This document shows positions 1 through 8,361 of a stretch of 64,000 nt of DNA, one piece after another; the stretch's first letter is position 1; the number at the start of each line of letters is the position of its first letter. The position numbers and the translations under genes were made by a program. Source of the stretch: Taklimakanibacter sp050246735 (GTDB taxonomy: Bacteria; Pseudomonadota; Alphaproteobacteria; Rhizobiales; Aestuariivirgaceae). Below the pieces are notes generated by a model. It worked only from the letters and a program-made list of their open reading frames with translations, was not told the origin of the DNA and ran no database searches. The DNA lies in the NCBI GenBank assembly GCA_050246735.1, contig JBFWVM010000026.1:12592-76591 (forward strand). Reading direction: 5' to 3'.

Positions 1-619
1 CATACCGGGCGATGCCACGGCCGACCAGATGCGCACCATCGCCGATCTCGGCCTGCGCTATTCGTTCGACGAGATCCGTGTCAGCCATCAGCAGAATCTC
101 GTGCTCCCGCATGTGAAGCGCGACGATCTCTTCGCCGTCTGGAAGGTCCTGGCGGCCTCGGACCTCGCCGCCGCCAATCTCGGCCTCGCCGGCGACATCA
201 TCGCCTGCCCCGGCCTCGACTACTGCACCCTCGCCACCGCGCGCTCCATCCCCATTGCGCAGTCGATCTCGCGCCGCTTTGCCGATCTCAACCGCCAGCA
301 CGAGATCGGCCCGCTGAAGATCAACATTTCGGGCTGCATCAATGCCTGCGGCCACCACCATGTCGGCCATATCGGCATCCTCGGCCTCGATAAGAAGGGC
401 GAGGAATATTACCAGATCACGCTCGGCGGCTCGTCCGCGGAGAATGCCTCGATCGGCACCATCCTGGGTCCGGGCTTCGCCGGCCACGATGTGCCCGACG
501 CCATCGAGAAGATCGTCAACACCTATCTCGCCCACCGCCGGCCGGGCGAGGAATTCCTCGCCGCCTACAGGAGGCTCGGCCCGCAACCTTTCAAGGAGGC
601 GCTCTATGCCGCTGCTTAG
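1..619 (+). CDS. cysI: Sulfite/nitrite reductase hemoprotein, C-terminal part
   Basis: The reading frame is open from base 2, so the gene begins upstream of the window and about 205 C-terminal residues are present. Two cysteine motifs, CPGLDYC (C-x5-C) and GCINAC (C-x3-C), are the classic ligands for the coupled siroheme and 4Fe-4S centre of sulfite and nitrite reductases. The enzyme reduces sulfite to sulfide in the cytoplasm with six electrons. The downstream DUF934 gene overlaps its end by 14 bp, and cysH follows, so the substrate is most likely sulfite in assimilatory sulfate reduction. A nitrite reductase role cannot be excluded from this fragment alone. Confidence 0.93.
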   Translation, partial: IPGDATADQMRTIADLGLRYSFDEIRVSHQQNLVLPHVKRDDLFAVWKVLAASDLAAANLGLAGDIIACPGLDYCTLATARSIPIAQSISRRFADLNRQHEIGPLKINISGCINACGHHHVGHIGILGLDKKGEEYYQITLGGSSAENASIGTILGPGFAGHDVPDAIEKIVNTYLAHRRPGEEFLAAYRRLGPQPFKEALYAAA

Positions 620-1136
620 GAACGGTGCCATCGTCGCGGACGAATGGACCACCCTCGGCCTCGATGACCCCACGCCCGAAAGCGGGGACATCGTTCTCCC
701 CTATGCCCGCCTCCTCGAGGAGTGGGAGAGCCTGGCCGAGCATGACGGCCGCCTCGGCGTCGTCTTCACCAACATGGACCGGGCGGAGGCTCTGGCCCTG
801 TTCCTGCCGCGCCTGGCGCTGATCGTGCTGCCTTTCCCGTCCTTCACCGACGGGCGGGCCTATTCCCTGGCGCGCCAGCTCCGCGAGCTGGGCTATGCAC
901 GCGAATTGCGCGCCGCCGGCAACGTGCTGCCCGATCAGGTGCAATTCATGCTGCAGGTCGGCTTCGATTCCTTCGAGATCGGAGAGCGTTTCACCGCCGA
1001 CGTCTGGCTCAAGGCGTCGCGCCGCATGTCGCTCGCCTATCAGCGCGGCCTGTTCCGTCCCGGCGGCCAGCAGGAGGTCTGGAGCGAGCGCCATCGCGAG
1101 GCCGAACCCTGGCTCGAACAGCCGCATGCCGGGTGA
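606..1136 (+). CDS. DUF934 family protein of the sulfite reduction operon
   Basis: This 176-residue protein belongs to the DUF934 family, which is found almost always between cysI and cysH in alpha- and betaproteobacteria. The ATG lies inside the end of the sulfite reductase gene (14-bp overlap), pointing to translational coupling; the open frame extends further upstream but only antisense-like sequence lies there. No cysteine ligands or signal peptide are seen. Its biochemical role is not established; by context it probably assists sulfite reductase, for example in electron delivery or assembly. Family assignment is from conserved context and sequence character, such as the GLFRPGGQQ segment near the end. 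Confidence 0.85.
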   Translation: MPLLRNGAIVADEWTTLGLDDPTPESGDIVLPYARLLEEWESLAEHDGRLGVVFTNMDRAEALALFLPRLALIVLPFPSFTDGRAYSLARQLRELGYARELRAAGNVLPDQVQFMLQVGFDSFEIGERFTADVWLKASRRMSLAYQRGLFRPGGQQEVWSERHREAEPWLEQPHAG

Positions 1137-1144
1137 TGTGATCC

Positions 1145-1852
1145 GTGTACGAACATCTGATCGGGCGCCTGAGCTTCTTTGACGGCATCGACATCCTCGA
1201 GCCGCTGGTGAAGCGCGTCTTCCGCGGCCGCATCGCGCTCGTCTCGTCCTTCGGCGCGGAATCGGCCGTGCTGCTCCATATGGCCGCACAGGTCGACCGC
1301 GACATTCCGGTGATCTTCCTCGACACCCGCAAGCTCTTCTGGGAGACGCTGGCCTATCGCTCCAAGCTCGTCGATCTCCTGGGGCTCACCGATATCCGCA
1401 TCGTCAAGCCGGACGACGACAGCGTCCGCCTGCTCGATCCGGATGGCGGGCTGCACAAGAGCAATCCCGACATGTGCTGCGACATCCGCAAGACCCAGCC
1501 CTTGCAGCAGGCACTGTCCGGCTTCGATGCCTGGATATCCGGCCGCAAGCGCTATCATGGCGGCGGCCGCGCCAACATCCCGACGCTCGAGGAGGCCGAC
1601 GGACGCCTGAAGATCGAGCCCCTGGCGCGTTTCACCGCCGGCGATCTCAAGGCCTATATGGACCACTACCGGCTGCCGGCCCATCCTCTGGTCGCCGAGG
1701 GCTACCGCTCGATCGGCTGCGTCCCCTGCACGGTGAAGGGCGGCACCGGCGACAATCCGCGCGCCGGCCGCTGGGCCGGCCGGTCCAAGGAGGAATGCGG
1801 CATTCACTGGACGGTGAACGGCCGGCCGGTCCGCCTCGACCAGGCGGGCTGA
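1145..1852 (+). CDS. cysH: Phosphoadenylyl/adenylyl-sulfate reductase
   Basis: CysH reduces activated sulfate (APS or PAPS) to sulfite using thioredoxin. The 235-residue protein has the PP-loop segment SSFGAESAVLL near residue 37, a CCDIRK motif in mid-protein, CVPC further on and the catalytic KEECGIH near the C-terminus. The extra CC and CxxC pairs are ligands of the 4Fe-4S cluster that marks APS-using bacterial and plant-type enzymes, so APS is the likely substrate. The start is a GTG: an in-frame TGA at 1139-1141 leaves no earlier choice. It sits 8 bp after DUF934 in the same operon and supplies the sulfite for the upstream reductase. Confidence 0.93.
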   Translation: MYEHLIGRLSFFDGIDILEPLVKRVFRGRIALVSSFGAESAVLLHMAAQVDRDIPVIFLDTRKLFWETLAYRSKLVDLLGLTDIRIVKPDDDSVRLLDPDGGLHKSNPDMCCDIRKTQPLQQALSGFDAWISGRKRYHGGGRANIPTLEEADGRLKIEPLARFTAGDLKAYMDHYRLPAHPLVAEGYRSIGCVPCTVKGGTGDNPRAGRWAGRSKEECGIHWTVNGRPVRLDQAG

Positions 1853-1873
1853 GCCGGTTCTCGAGGAGGCCCG

Positions 1874-2725
1874 ATGCCTGAGCTGGGCGACTTCTGGATG
1901 TTTCTGTTCGTCGGGTTCTTCGCGCAGCTCATCGATGGCGCGCTCGGCATGGGCTATGGCGTCATCTCCTCGGTGGTGCTCCTGGCGAGCGGCGCGCCGC
2001 CCGCCCATGCGTCGGCGAGCGTCCATTCGGCCAAGCTCTTCACCACGGCGGCCTCGGGAACGTCCCATCTCCTGCACGGCAATATCGATCGCCGGCTGTT
2101 CCGGATCCTGAGCCTCCTCGGCGGGATCGGCGGCATCGCCGGCGTGCTGTGCCTGACCCAGGTGCCGGGCGGGCTCATCAGGCCCTATGTCTTCGGCTAT
2201 CTGCTGCTCATGGGACTGCTCATCCTCTGGCGCTCAGTGCGCGAGGGACGCGAACGCCATGTCCTCCCGGGGAGCTTCGTCGGCCCGCTCGGCGGGCTTG
2301 GCGGCTTCCTCGATGCGGTCGGCGGCGGTGGATGGGGTCCGGTGGTGACCTCGAGCCTCATCGGCGCCGGCGCGCGGCCGCGCCTCGTCGTAGGCACGGT
2401 GAACGCCGCTGAATTCGTGGTGACCTGCGCGGTCGTGGCCGCTTTCGCCACGACGCTGCTCTCAGGTCTCTGGAGCGAAGGCAAAGGGGTTCTGAATCAT
2501 CTCGTGCCGATTGCCGGACTCGTGCTCGGCGGCCTCCCCGCCGCCGCCCTCGCCGGCGTCCTGGTCAAGCGCGCGCCGCGCCGGACGATGACCTTCGCCG
2601 TCGCCCTGCTGGTGATCGCATTGTCGTCCTACGAGCTTCTGCGCATGAACGAGGTTTTCGCCGCCGGGAATTCCGCCCGGCAGAAAGCCGTGAGCACGCC
2701 GGCTCTTGCGGGGGTGGTGGAATAG
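1874..2725 (+). CDS. TauE/SafE family sulfite/sulfonate exporter
   Basis: This 283-residue integral membrane protein has about eight hydrophobic segments and two internal glycine-rich repeats (FFAQLIDGALGMGYG near residue 15 and GGLGGFLDAVGGGGWGP near residue 140), the hallmark of the TauE/SafE family of anion exporters. A strong GGAGG ribosome-binding site precedes the ATG. It follows cysH by 21 bp in the same direction, so it probably exports excess sulfite or a related sulfur anion from the cytoplasm. The direction and substrate are inferred from context. Confidence 0.88.
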   Translation: MPELGDFWMFLFVGFFAQLIDGALGMGYGVISSVVLLASGAPPAHASASVHSAKLFTTAASGTSHLLHGNIDRRLFRILSLLGGIGGIAGVLCLTQVPGGLIRPYVFGYLLLMGLLILWRSVREGRERHVLPGSFVGPLGGLGGFLDAVGGGGWGPVVTSSLIGAGARPRLVVGTVNAAEFVVTCAVVAAFATTLLSGLWSEGKGVLNHLVPIAGLVLGGLPAAALAGVLVKRAPRRTMTFAVALLVIALSSYELLRMNEVFAAGNSARQKAVSTPALAGVVE

Positions 2726-2740
2726 GGCCGCCGCGGCCGG

Positions 2741-3940
2741 TCAGCCGGCGATCGCCTGCCTGAGGTCGTCGATCACGTCCTCGGCATCCTCGAGTCCGAC
2801 CGAGAGCCTGAGCATGCCGTCGCTGATGCCCATGGCGGCACGCGCTTCCGCGCCGATATTGCGATGCGTCGTCGTCGCCGGATGGGTGATCAGCGATTTC
2901 GCGTCGCCCAGATTGTTGGAGATGTCGATGAGCTCGAGCCGGCGCAGCACGTCGAACGCCTTGGCCTTGCCGCCCTCGACCTCGAAGGTCACCATCGTGC
3001 CGCCGGCTCCCATCTGACGCCGGCACAGAGCCGCCTGCGGATGGCTGTCGAGATGGGGATAGATCACGCGGGAGACGCCCCCGAGCCCGACCAGCGTCTC
3101 GGCGACGGTCCTGGCCGACTGCGACTGATGCAGCACCCTGAGCTTCAGGGTCTCGAGGCCCTTGAGCAGGATCCAGGCATTGAAGGGCGATATGGAAGGT
3201 CCGGTATGGCGCAGGAACGGCTTGAGCAGCTCTTCCTTGAATTTGCGCGTCGAGAGGATGGCGCCGCCCAGCACCCTGCCCTGTCCGTCGAAATGCTTGG
3301 TGCCCGAATAGACGACAACGTCGGCGCCGTAGCTCAGCGGCTTCTGAAGCACGGGGGTGGCGAAGACATTGTCGACCACGATCGAGGCCTGGGCCTTCCT
3401 GGCGATGTCGCAGACCGCGGCGAGATCGATGACGTCCAGCGTCGGGTTCGACGGTGTCTCCAGGAACACGCATTTCGTGTCCTTGGTGATGGCCTTCTGC
3501 CAGGCGTCGATATCCGCCCCGTCGACCAGCGTCGAGCGGATGCCGAAGCGCGGCAGGATGCTGGTGACGATCTGGTAGCACGAGCCGAACAGCGCCTTGG
3601 AGGAGACCACGTGGTCGCCCGCCTTGAGCTGGCAGGCCAGCGCGCCGAAGACCGAGGCCATGCCGGAGGCGAGCGCGTAGCAGGCCTCCGCCCCTTCGAG
3701 CAGCCTGAGCCTTTCCTCGAACATGGTGACGGTCGGATTGCCGTAGCGGCCATAGACATAGCCGTCGTCCTCGCCGGCGAAGCGCTTCTCGGCGGTCTCC
3801 GGCAGGTCATAGACGAAGCCCGAATTGAGGAACAGAGCCTCCGAGGTCTCGCCATGGGGCGAACGGTCGACCCCGCCGCGCACCAGCTTGGTGTACTCGC
3901 CCCAGCGGCCGGGCGAGGAGGATTTGACGTCTTTCTTCAT
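2741..3940 (-). CDS. metZ: O-succinylhomoserine sulfhydrylase (Cys/Met PLP enzyme)
   Basis: MetZ makes homocysteine directly from O-succinylhomoserine and sulfide, joining the sulfur pathway to methionine synthesis. The 399-residue protein has the fold-type I PLP features of the family: YGRYGNPT for substrate contact, the Asp of VVDNVFATP, and the PLP lysine K215 in VVYSGTKHFDGQGR. The C-terminal segment SLITHPATTTH is typical of MetZ. Its ATG shares one base with the stop codon of the upstream rhodanese gene (TGATG), so the two are translated together. A cystathionine gamma-synthase or lyase is the main alternative, but length and motifs favour MetZ. Confidence 0.9.
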   Translation of the reverse strand: MKKDVKSSSPGRWGEYTKLVRGGVDRSPHGETSEALFLNSGFVYDLPETAEKRFAGEDDGYVYGRYGNPTVTMFEERLRLLEGAEACYALASGMASVFGALACQLKAGDHVVSSKALFGSCYQIVTSILPRFGIRSTLVDGADIDAWQKAITKDTKCVFLETPSNPTLDVIDLAAVCDIARKAQASIVVDNVFATPVLQKPLSYGADVVVYSGTKHFDGQGRVLGGAILSTRKFKEELLKPFLRHTGPSISPFNAWILLKGLETLKLRVLHQSQSARTVAETLVGLGGVSRVIYPHLDSHPQAALCRRQMGAGGTMVTFEVEGGKAKAFDVLRRLELIDISNNLGDAKSLITHPATTTHRNIGAEARAAMGISDGMLRLSVGLEDAEDVIDDLRQAIAG

Positions 3941-4341
3941 CAGCTTTGGATCCAGGGAAGTCCGGCGGCTTTCCAGCCGCCCACCGTGCCGCGATGGCCT
4001 TGCCCGTCGCGCTCGCCTTCGAAGCCTTGCGCCACGTTCCAGCAATTGCTGAAACCTGCCTTGGCCAGGGCCGAGGCCGCATTGGCCGAGCGCGCGCCCG
4101 AACGGCAGATGCACAGGATCTCGGTGTCCTTGGCGAGACCCGAATCCTCGACCTGCTTCACGAAATCGGCGTTCATCTGCATTTGCGGATAGGCCTGCCA
4201 GGAGAGCCGGATCAGCCGGTCGACGGCCGGCACGCCGACAAAAGCCCATTCCGGCTCGGTCCTGACGTCGATCAGCACCGCCTGCGGGTTCTTGACGAGC
4301 CTTTCATGGGCTTCGGCCGGCAGGATATCGCCCTTGTGCAT
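3940..4341 (-). CDS. Rhodanese domain protein upstream of metZ
   Basis: This 133-residue single-domain rhodanese carries the active-site loop CRSGARS, with the sulfur-accepting cysteine at residue 79, and the N-terminal VLIDVRTEPEW motif of the fold. Such proteins carry sulfane sulfur as a cysteine persulfide in the cytoplasm. It is the first gene of an operon with metZ, with a one-base stop-start overlap, so it may help deliver or detoxify sulfur for homocysteine synthesis. The donor and acceptor are not deducible from sequence. Confidence 0.88.
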   Translation of the reverse strand: MHKGDILPAEAHERLVKNPQAVLIDVRTEPEWAFVGVPAVDRLIRLSWQAYPQMQMNADFVKQVEDSGLAKDTEILCICRSGARSANAASALAKAGFSNCWNVAQGFEGERDGQGHRGTVGGWKAAGLPWIQS

Positions 4342-4355
4342 GTGAAAACCAACCC

Positions 4356-4371
4356 GTTCTGAATTCCGAAC
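4356..4371. promoter_or_regulatory. Interrupted palindrome upstream of rhodanese-metZ
   Basis: GTTCTGAATTCCGAAC is symmetric at 14 of 16 positions and ends 15 bp before the rhodanese start codon. Its position suits an operator for the rhodanese-metZ operon. No cognate regulator is encoded next to it, and the match could be chance. Confidence 0.35.
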
Positions 4372-4534
4372 ATTTCATAGTGGAAAGCCTTGCGGCGGGA
4401 AAGCGGAAAGTCGGTCCGGCGGCCGGCTGGTGAGATTCTGCCGCAGCCGGCGCAAAAGGACTGACCTTCATTTTCGGGATCCGCTTCGTTAGGGTGCGCG
4501 CCCGAGGCTCCACCCCATTTCGCAAGGTCACTCC

Positions 4535-6994
4535 ATGTCGAAGTCACTTCCTGCCCGTGCCGATGTCGTCATTGTCGGGGGCGGCATCGTCGGCACCTCC
4601 ATCGCCTATCATCTGGCCAAGCTCGGCATCGCGAACACCGTCCTGCTCGAGCGCCGGCAGCTCACCTGCGGCACCACCTGGCATGCCGCCGGCCTCGTCG
4701 GCCAGCTGCGCGCCTCGCGCAATCTGACCGAGCTCGCCAAATACACGACCGGGCTGTTCGAAGGTCTCGAGCAGGAGACCGGACAGGCCACCGGCTTCAG
4801 GCAGAACGGCTCGATCTCCATCGCGCTCACCGAAGGCCGGCTCGAGGAGATGAAGCGCGGCGCCTCGATGGCCAAGAGCTTCGGCCTCGAGGTCGATGTG
4901 GTCTCGCTCGGCGAGATCAGGGAGCGCCTGCCCCATTACAATCTCGAAGGTGCCGTCGGCGGGGTGTTCCTGCCCAAGGACGGCCAGGTCAATCCGATCG
5001 ACGTCACCCAGGCGCTGGCCGCCGGCGCGCGCGCCGGCGGCGCGAAGATCTTCGAGAACAGCAAGGTCACCCGCATCCTGGTTGAGGGCGGCAAGGCGGT
5101 CGGCGTCGAGACCCTGGACGGCACCATTCGCGCCGACAAGGTCGTGGTCGCCGCCGGCATGTGGTCGCGCGAGCTCGGCCGCTCGATCGGCGTCAATATC
5201 CCGCTCCACGCAGCCGAGCATTTCTACATCGTGACCGAGCCGATCGCGGAGCTGCCGCGCAACATGCCGGTGGTGCGCGTGCCCGACGAATGCACCTATT
5301 ACAAGGAGGACGCCGGCAAGCTCCTCGTCGGCGCCTTCGAGCCCGTGGCCAAGCCCTGGGGCACCGAAGGCATCGCCGAGGACCATGCCTTCGAGACGCT
5401 GCCCGAGGACATGGATCATTTCGAGCCCATTCTCAATGACGCCGTCCGGCGTTTGCCGCTGCTCGAAAGGGCCGGCATCGCCCTCTTCTTCAACGGCCCC
5501 GAGAGCTTCACGCCCGACGACCGCTATTATCTGGGCGAGGCCCCCGAGGTGAAGGACCTCTATGTCGCCACCGGCTTCAACTCGATCGGCATCCAGTCCT
5601 CGGGCGGCGCCGGTCTCGTTCTCTCGCAATGGATCAGGGACGGGCACCCGCCGATGGACGTGAACGGCGTCGATATCCGCCGCATCCATCCCTTCCAGTC
5701 GGTGCGCCGGTATGTGCATGACCGCACCGTCGAGAGCCTCGGCCTCCTCTATGCGATGCACTGGCCTTATCGCCAGGTCGAGACCGCCCGCGGCGCCAGG
5801 CGCTCCGCCATCCACGACAGGCTCGTGGCGCTCGGCGCCTGCATGGGCGAGGTCAATGGCTGGGAACGGCCCAACTGGTATGCGCCGAGGGGCGTCGAGC
5901 CCCGATACGAATACGCCTACGGCCGGCAGAACTGGTTTCCCTATGCCGATGCCGAGGCCAAGGCGCTGCAGTCGAAGGTCGCCTTCTTCGACCAGTCGAG
6001 CTTTTCGAAATATCTCGTCCAGGGCAGGGACGCGGCGAAGGTCCTGAACCGGATCTCGGCCAACGACGTCGACGTCGAGGACGGCCGCGTCGTCTATACG
6101 CAATGGTGCAACGACCGCGGCGGCATCGAGGCCGACCTCACCGTGACCAGGCTCGCGCCCGACAAGTTCATGGTGGTCACCGGCTGCGCGCCGCAGACGC
6201 GCGACTTCGCCTGGCTCGAGGCGCACACGCCGGATGATGCACACTGCATCGCCACCGACATCTCCTCGGGGCTGCCGATGTTCGCGCTGATGGGCCCGTC
6301 GAGCCGGCCGCTGCTGCAGAAGCTCTCGGGCATGGATCTCTCCAGCGCGGCATTTCCCTTCGGCGCGTCGAAGGAGATGGAGATCGGCTATGCCCGGGTG
6401 CGCGCGAGCCGCATCACCTATGTCGGCGAGCTCGGCTGGGAGCTCTACATCCCGACCGAGTTCGCCGCCCACGTCTTCGAGCGCATCCTCGAAGCCGGCG
6501 CCGGTTTCGGCCTGACGCCCGCCGGCATGCATACGATGAACAACTGCCGGGTCGAGAAGGCCTATCGCCACTGGGGCCACGACATTTCCGACGAGGACAC
6601 CCCGGTGGAGGCGGGCCTGGGCTTCGCCGTCGCCTGGGACAAGAAAGGCGGCTTCATCGGCAGGACGACCCTGCTGAAGCAGCGCGACCGCGGCGTCCAG
6701 CCCAAGCGCATGGTGTGCCTGGCGCTCGCCGACGGCAGCGACAAGGCGCCGCTGATGTATCACGAGGAGCCGATCTATCGCGATGGCGTGATCGTTGGCT
6801 CGACCACGTCCGGCGCCTGGGGCCATCGCATCAATGCCTCATTGGGCATGGGCTATGTGAAGAATGCCGAAGGCGTCACCAGGGACTGGATCCAGACCGG
6901 CAAATGGGAAGTCGAGATCGCCTGGCAGCGCTACCCCGCCAATGTGCAGTTGCAGGGTTTCTATGACCCGAAAGGAGAAAGGATCAAGGCGTGA
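4535..6994 (+). CDS. Dimethylglycine/sarcosine dehydrogenase-like FAD enzyme with GcvT domain
   Basis: The 819-residue protein has an N-terminal DAO-type FAD domain with the dinucleotide motif VVIVGGGIVGTSIAYHL (residues 11-27) and GTTWHAAGL, whose histidine (residue 50) corresponds to the covalent FAD attachment site of dimethylglycine and sarcosine dehydrogenases. The second half, from about residue 440, is a GcvT-type aminomethyl-transfer domain that in the family binds tetrahydrofolate and captures the one-carbon unit. It probably demethylates an N-methyl amine such as dimethylglycine or sarcosine. It is transcribed alone. Substrate choice among family members is uncertain because no betaine or choline genes are nearby. 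Confidence 0.87.
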   Translation: MSKSLPARADVVIVGGGIVGTSIAYHLAKLGIANTVLLERRQLTCGTTWHAAGLVGQLRASRNLTELAKYTTGLFEGLEQETGQATGFRQNGSISIALTEGRLEEMKRGASMAKSFGLEVDVVSLGEIRERLPHYNLEGAVGGVFLPKDGQVNPIDVTQALAAGARAGGAKIFENSKVTRILVEGGKAVGVETLDGTIRADKVVVAAGMWSRELGRSIGVNIPLHAAEHFYIVTEPIAELPRNMPVVRVPDECTYYKEDAGKLLVGAFEPVAKPWGTEGIAEDHAFETLPEDMDHFEPILNDAVRRLPLLERAGIALFFNGPESFTPDDRYYLGEAPEVKDLYVATGFNSIGIQSSGGAGLVLSQWIRDGHPPMDVNGVDIRRIHPFQSVRRYVHDRTVESLGLLYAMHWPYRQVETARGARRSAIHDRLVALGACMGEVNGWERPNWYAPRGVEPRYEYAYGRQNWFPYADAEAKALQSKVAFFDQSSFSKYLVQGRDAAKVLNRISANDVDVEDGRVVYTQWCNDRGGIEADLTVTRLAPDKFMVVTGCAPQTRDFAWLEAHTPDDAHCIATDISSGLPMFALMGPSSRPLLQKLSGMDLSSAAFPFGASKEMEIGYARVRASRITYVGELGWELYIPTEFAAHVFERILEAGAGFGLTPAGMHTMNNCRVEKAYRHWGHDISDEDTPVEAGLGFAVAWDKKGGFIGRTTLLKQRDRGVQPKRMVCLALADGSDKAPLMYHEEPIYRDGVIVGSTTSGAWGHRINASLGMGYVKNAEGVTRDWIQTGKWEVEIAWQRYPANVQLQGFYDPKGERIKA

Positions 6995-7460
6995 AGTCCG
7001 CTTCCGTCAACTGATCCCACAGGACAACCCGCATATCGTCGTCCCCCTTGATCCGCCGATCGTTGGTGACGAAAGCGGAGCAGCCGGTCCATTTGGCCGT
7101 GACCATATGGATGGCATCGGGAAGCTTAAGACCGGACACGGCTCGCAACCTTGCTGCCGATATCAGAATTTCGCGCGAGACGGGAATGACTGGAAGACCC
7201 GACTGCTCGCCGAGGAAGGCGTTGTAGGCTTCGACAGCCATCATATCTTTGCCGGCAAACGGTTTGACAAGACATTCAGCCAACGTAATCTCGCTCGTCA
7301 GCGCTTCGATCCTGCCCTCGTCTATATGGGTGAAGAACAAAGCTTGCCGTGCCCCGAAAGCGTCCGTCTTCTCGGCGGCGGAGATAATCACGTTGGTGTC
7401 GAGATAGAAACGCAGGGGTCTAATCGTCCCATTCGTCGCGCAAGCTGCGCACATGCGCAT
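6984..7460 (-). CDS. PIN-domain toxin ribonuclease (FitB/VapC type)
   Basis: This is the toxin of a type II toxin-antitoxin pair. The PIN fold acidic residues expected to bind Mg2+ are all visible: D21 in YLDTNVI, E62 in LAE, D115 in LPDAIH and D134 in TND. Family members cut RNA. The start is uncertain: an ATG at 7460 with a GGAG four bases upstream overlaps the antitoxin gene by 41 bp, giving 158 residues, but conserved sequence begins only near residue 17. The 3' end overlaps the convergent oxidoreductase gene by 11 bp. Base composition is less GC-biased than in its neighbours, which fits a mobile module. Confidence 0.85.
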   Translation of the reverse strand: MRMCAACATNGTIRPLRFYLDTNVIISAAEKTDAFGARQALFFTHIDEGRIEALTSEITLAECLVKPFAGKDMMAVEAYNAFLGEQSGLPVIPVSREILISAARLRAVSGLKLPDAIHMVTAKWTGCSAFVTNDRRIKGDDDMRVVLWDQLTEADFTP

Positions 7461-7659
7461 CGATCTCCGCCTGCGAACGGTTGCTCCGCACGGCCCCTAT
7501 GTAAGAGCTGAGTGGCTTCTTCGTCGCTCTGTGAGGCATCACGGCGTCATTCAGGATTTCACGCACCTCGGCTTCCGCCGAACGGCCATTGGCCTTCGCT
7601 CTCGCCTTGATCCGCCGGAGAACTCCGTCATCCAGCTTGCGGACGACTATCTGTCCCAT
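7420..7659 (-). CDS. FitA/Arc-type antitoxin
   Basis: The 79-residue protein begins MGQIVVRKLDD and has the ribbon-helix-helix pattern of FitA-like antitoxins (KARAKANGRSAEAEVREIL). The C-terminal half would wrap the toxin active site. The start at 7659 is chosen because GGAGGAG lies just upstream; an ATG at 7671 would include that Shine-Dalgarno sequence in the coding region and touch the operator. The toxin gene overlaps its 3' end. Autoregulation through the adjacent doubled palindrome is expected. Confidence 0.87.
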   Translation of the reverse strand: MGQIVVRKLDDGVLRRIKARAKANGRSAEAEVREILNDAVMPHRATKKPLSSYIGAVRSNRSQAEIDAHVRSLRDEWDD

Positions 7660-7670
7660 CGACTCCTCCA

Positions 7671-7689
7671 TGATATCATAATGATATCA
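7671..7689. promoter_or_regulatory. Doubled palindromic operator of the toxin-antitoxin pair
   Basis: The octamer TGATATCA, itself a perfect palindrome, occurs twice with three bases between the copies. It lies immediately upstream of the antitoxin Shine-Dalgarno sequence. Two half-sites 11 bp apart, centre to centre, match binding by two ribbon-helix-helix dimers on one face of the helix, as known for FitAB operators. Confidence 0.7.
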
Positions 7690-7705
7690 CATGGCCTTCC
7701 GGGCA

Positions 7706-8359
7706 TCAATAGGTCTTCCGTGTCCCGTCCGCCGCATATTCCTTGATCGTGTCGGCATAGGTCTCGAGGCGGTCGCGCAATTTGAGCTGGCCCGCTTGTG
7801 CCGCGGTGACGAGTTCCACATGCGGCGCACGGTCGATCTCGCCCGCCATGTTCCAGCAGTCCTCCTCCGCCGTGATCCAGTCCTCCGGCCGGTAGGCGCC
7901 GATGTCGAACGGCCGTGACACGCGCCTGAGGCTCTTCTTCGGTCCCAATATGTATTCGTGGAAATAGGACATGGCGAGCTCGCGGGGGGTGCGATAGACG
8001 GGATCGCGCCAGCGCAGCCATATGGAATTGCTCTTCGAGATGGCGCCCCAGAAACGCCCACGCCGGAACAGCGCCAGCACGTGGTCGTCGTCGCCTCTCG
8101 CCTGGAAATCCATGAGCAGTGCGCGCGAGCCATGCAGCATCAGCGCGCAGGCTGCGATGAAGGCGCCTTCGATGCAGTGGCAGCGGTTCTTGCGCAGCGC
8201 CGTCCGCACCGAATAGCACGTGTCGCCGTCGGGCTCGGCGTTGCTCGGCATGTCGGTGATGAAGTTCTGGATCTTCTCGGGAGCCGAGAGCCTGGCGAAG
8301 ATCCTGATTTCCTGCCGCGTGAGCCCGATCTCCCGGGCGAGCCCGTGATCGAATGCCAT
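7706..8359 (-). CDS. Transglutaminase-like protein of unknown function
   Basis: I do not recognise a characterised homologue. The 217-residue protein has no signal peptide. The arrangement HCIEGAFIAA, then DDDHVLALF, then the Asp of WRDPVYRT resembles the Cys-His-Asp order of the transglutaminase-like fold, with small residues packed after the Cys as is usual. Ending 34 bp short of the toxin-antitoxin operator, it lies two bases downstream of a small membrane protein gene in the same direction and is probably co-transcribed with it. A peptidase-like or scaffold role is possible; the enzymatic call is an inference from motif spacing only. Confidence 0.55.
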   Translation of the reverse strand: MAFDHGLAREIGLTRQEIRIFARLSAPEKIQNFITDMPSNAEPDGDTCYSVRTALRKNRCHCIEGAFIAACALMLHGSRALLMDFQARGDDDHVLALFRRGRFWGAISKSNSIWLRWRDPVYRTPRELAMSYFHEYILGPKKSLRRVSRPFDIGAYRPEDWITAEEDCWNMAGEIDRAPHVELVTAAQAGQLKLRDRLETYADTIKEYAADGTRKTY

Positions 8360-8361
8360 TC

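Noticed and set aside
4342..4534. Possible SAM-II riboswitch upstream of rhodanese-metZ
   Set aside because: I looked for the conserved pseudoknot arms on the minus strand and did not find a convincing match.
4544..6826. A 760-codon minus-strand open frame opposite the dimethylglycine dehydrogenase-like gene
   Set aside because: The plus strand has FAD and GcvT motifs; the minus frame is low-complexity with no motif, typical of antisense frames in GC-rich genes.
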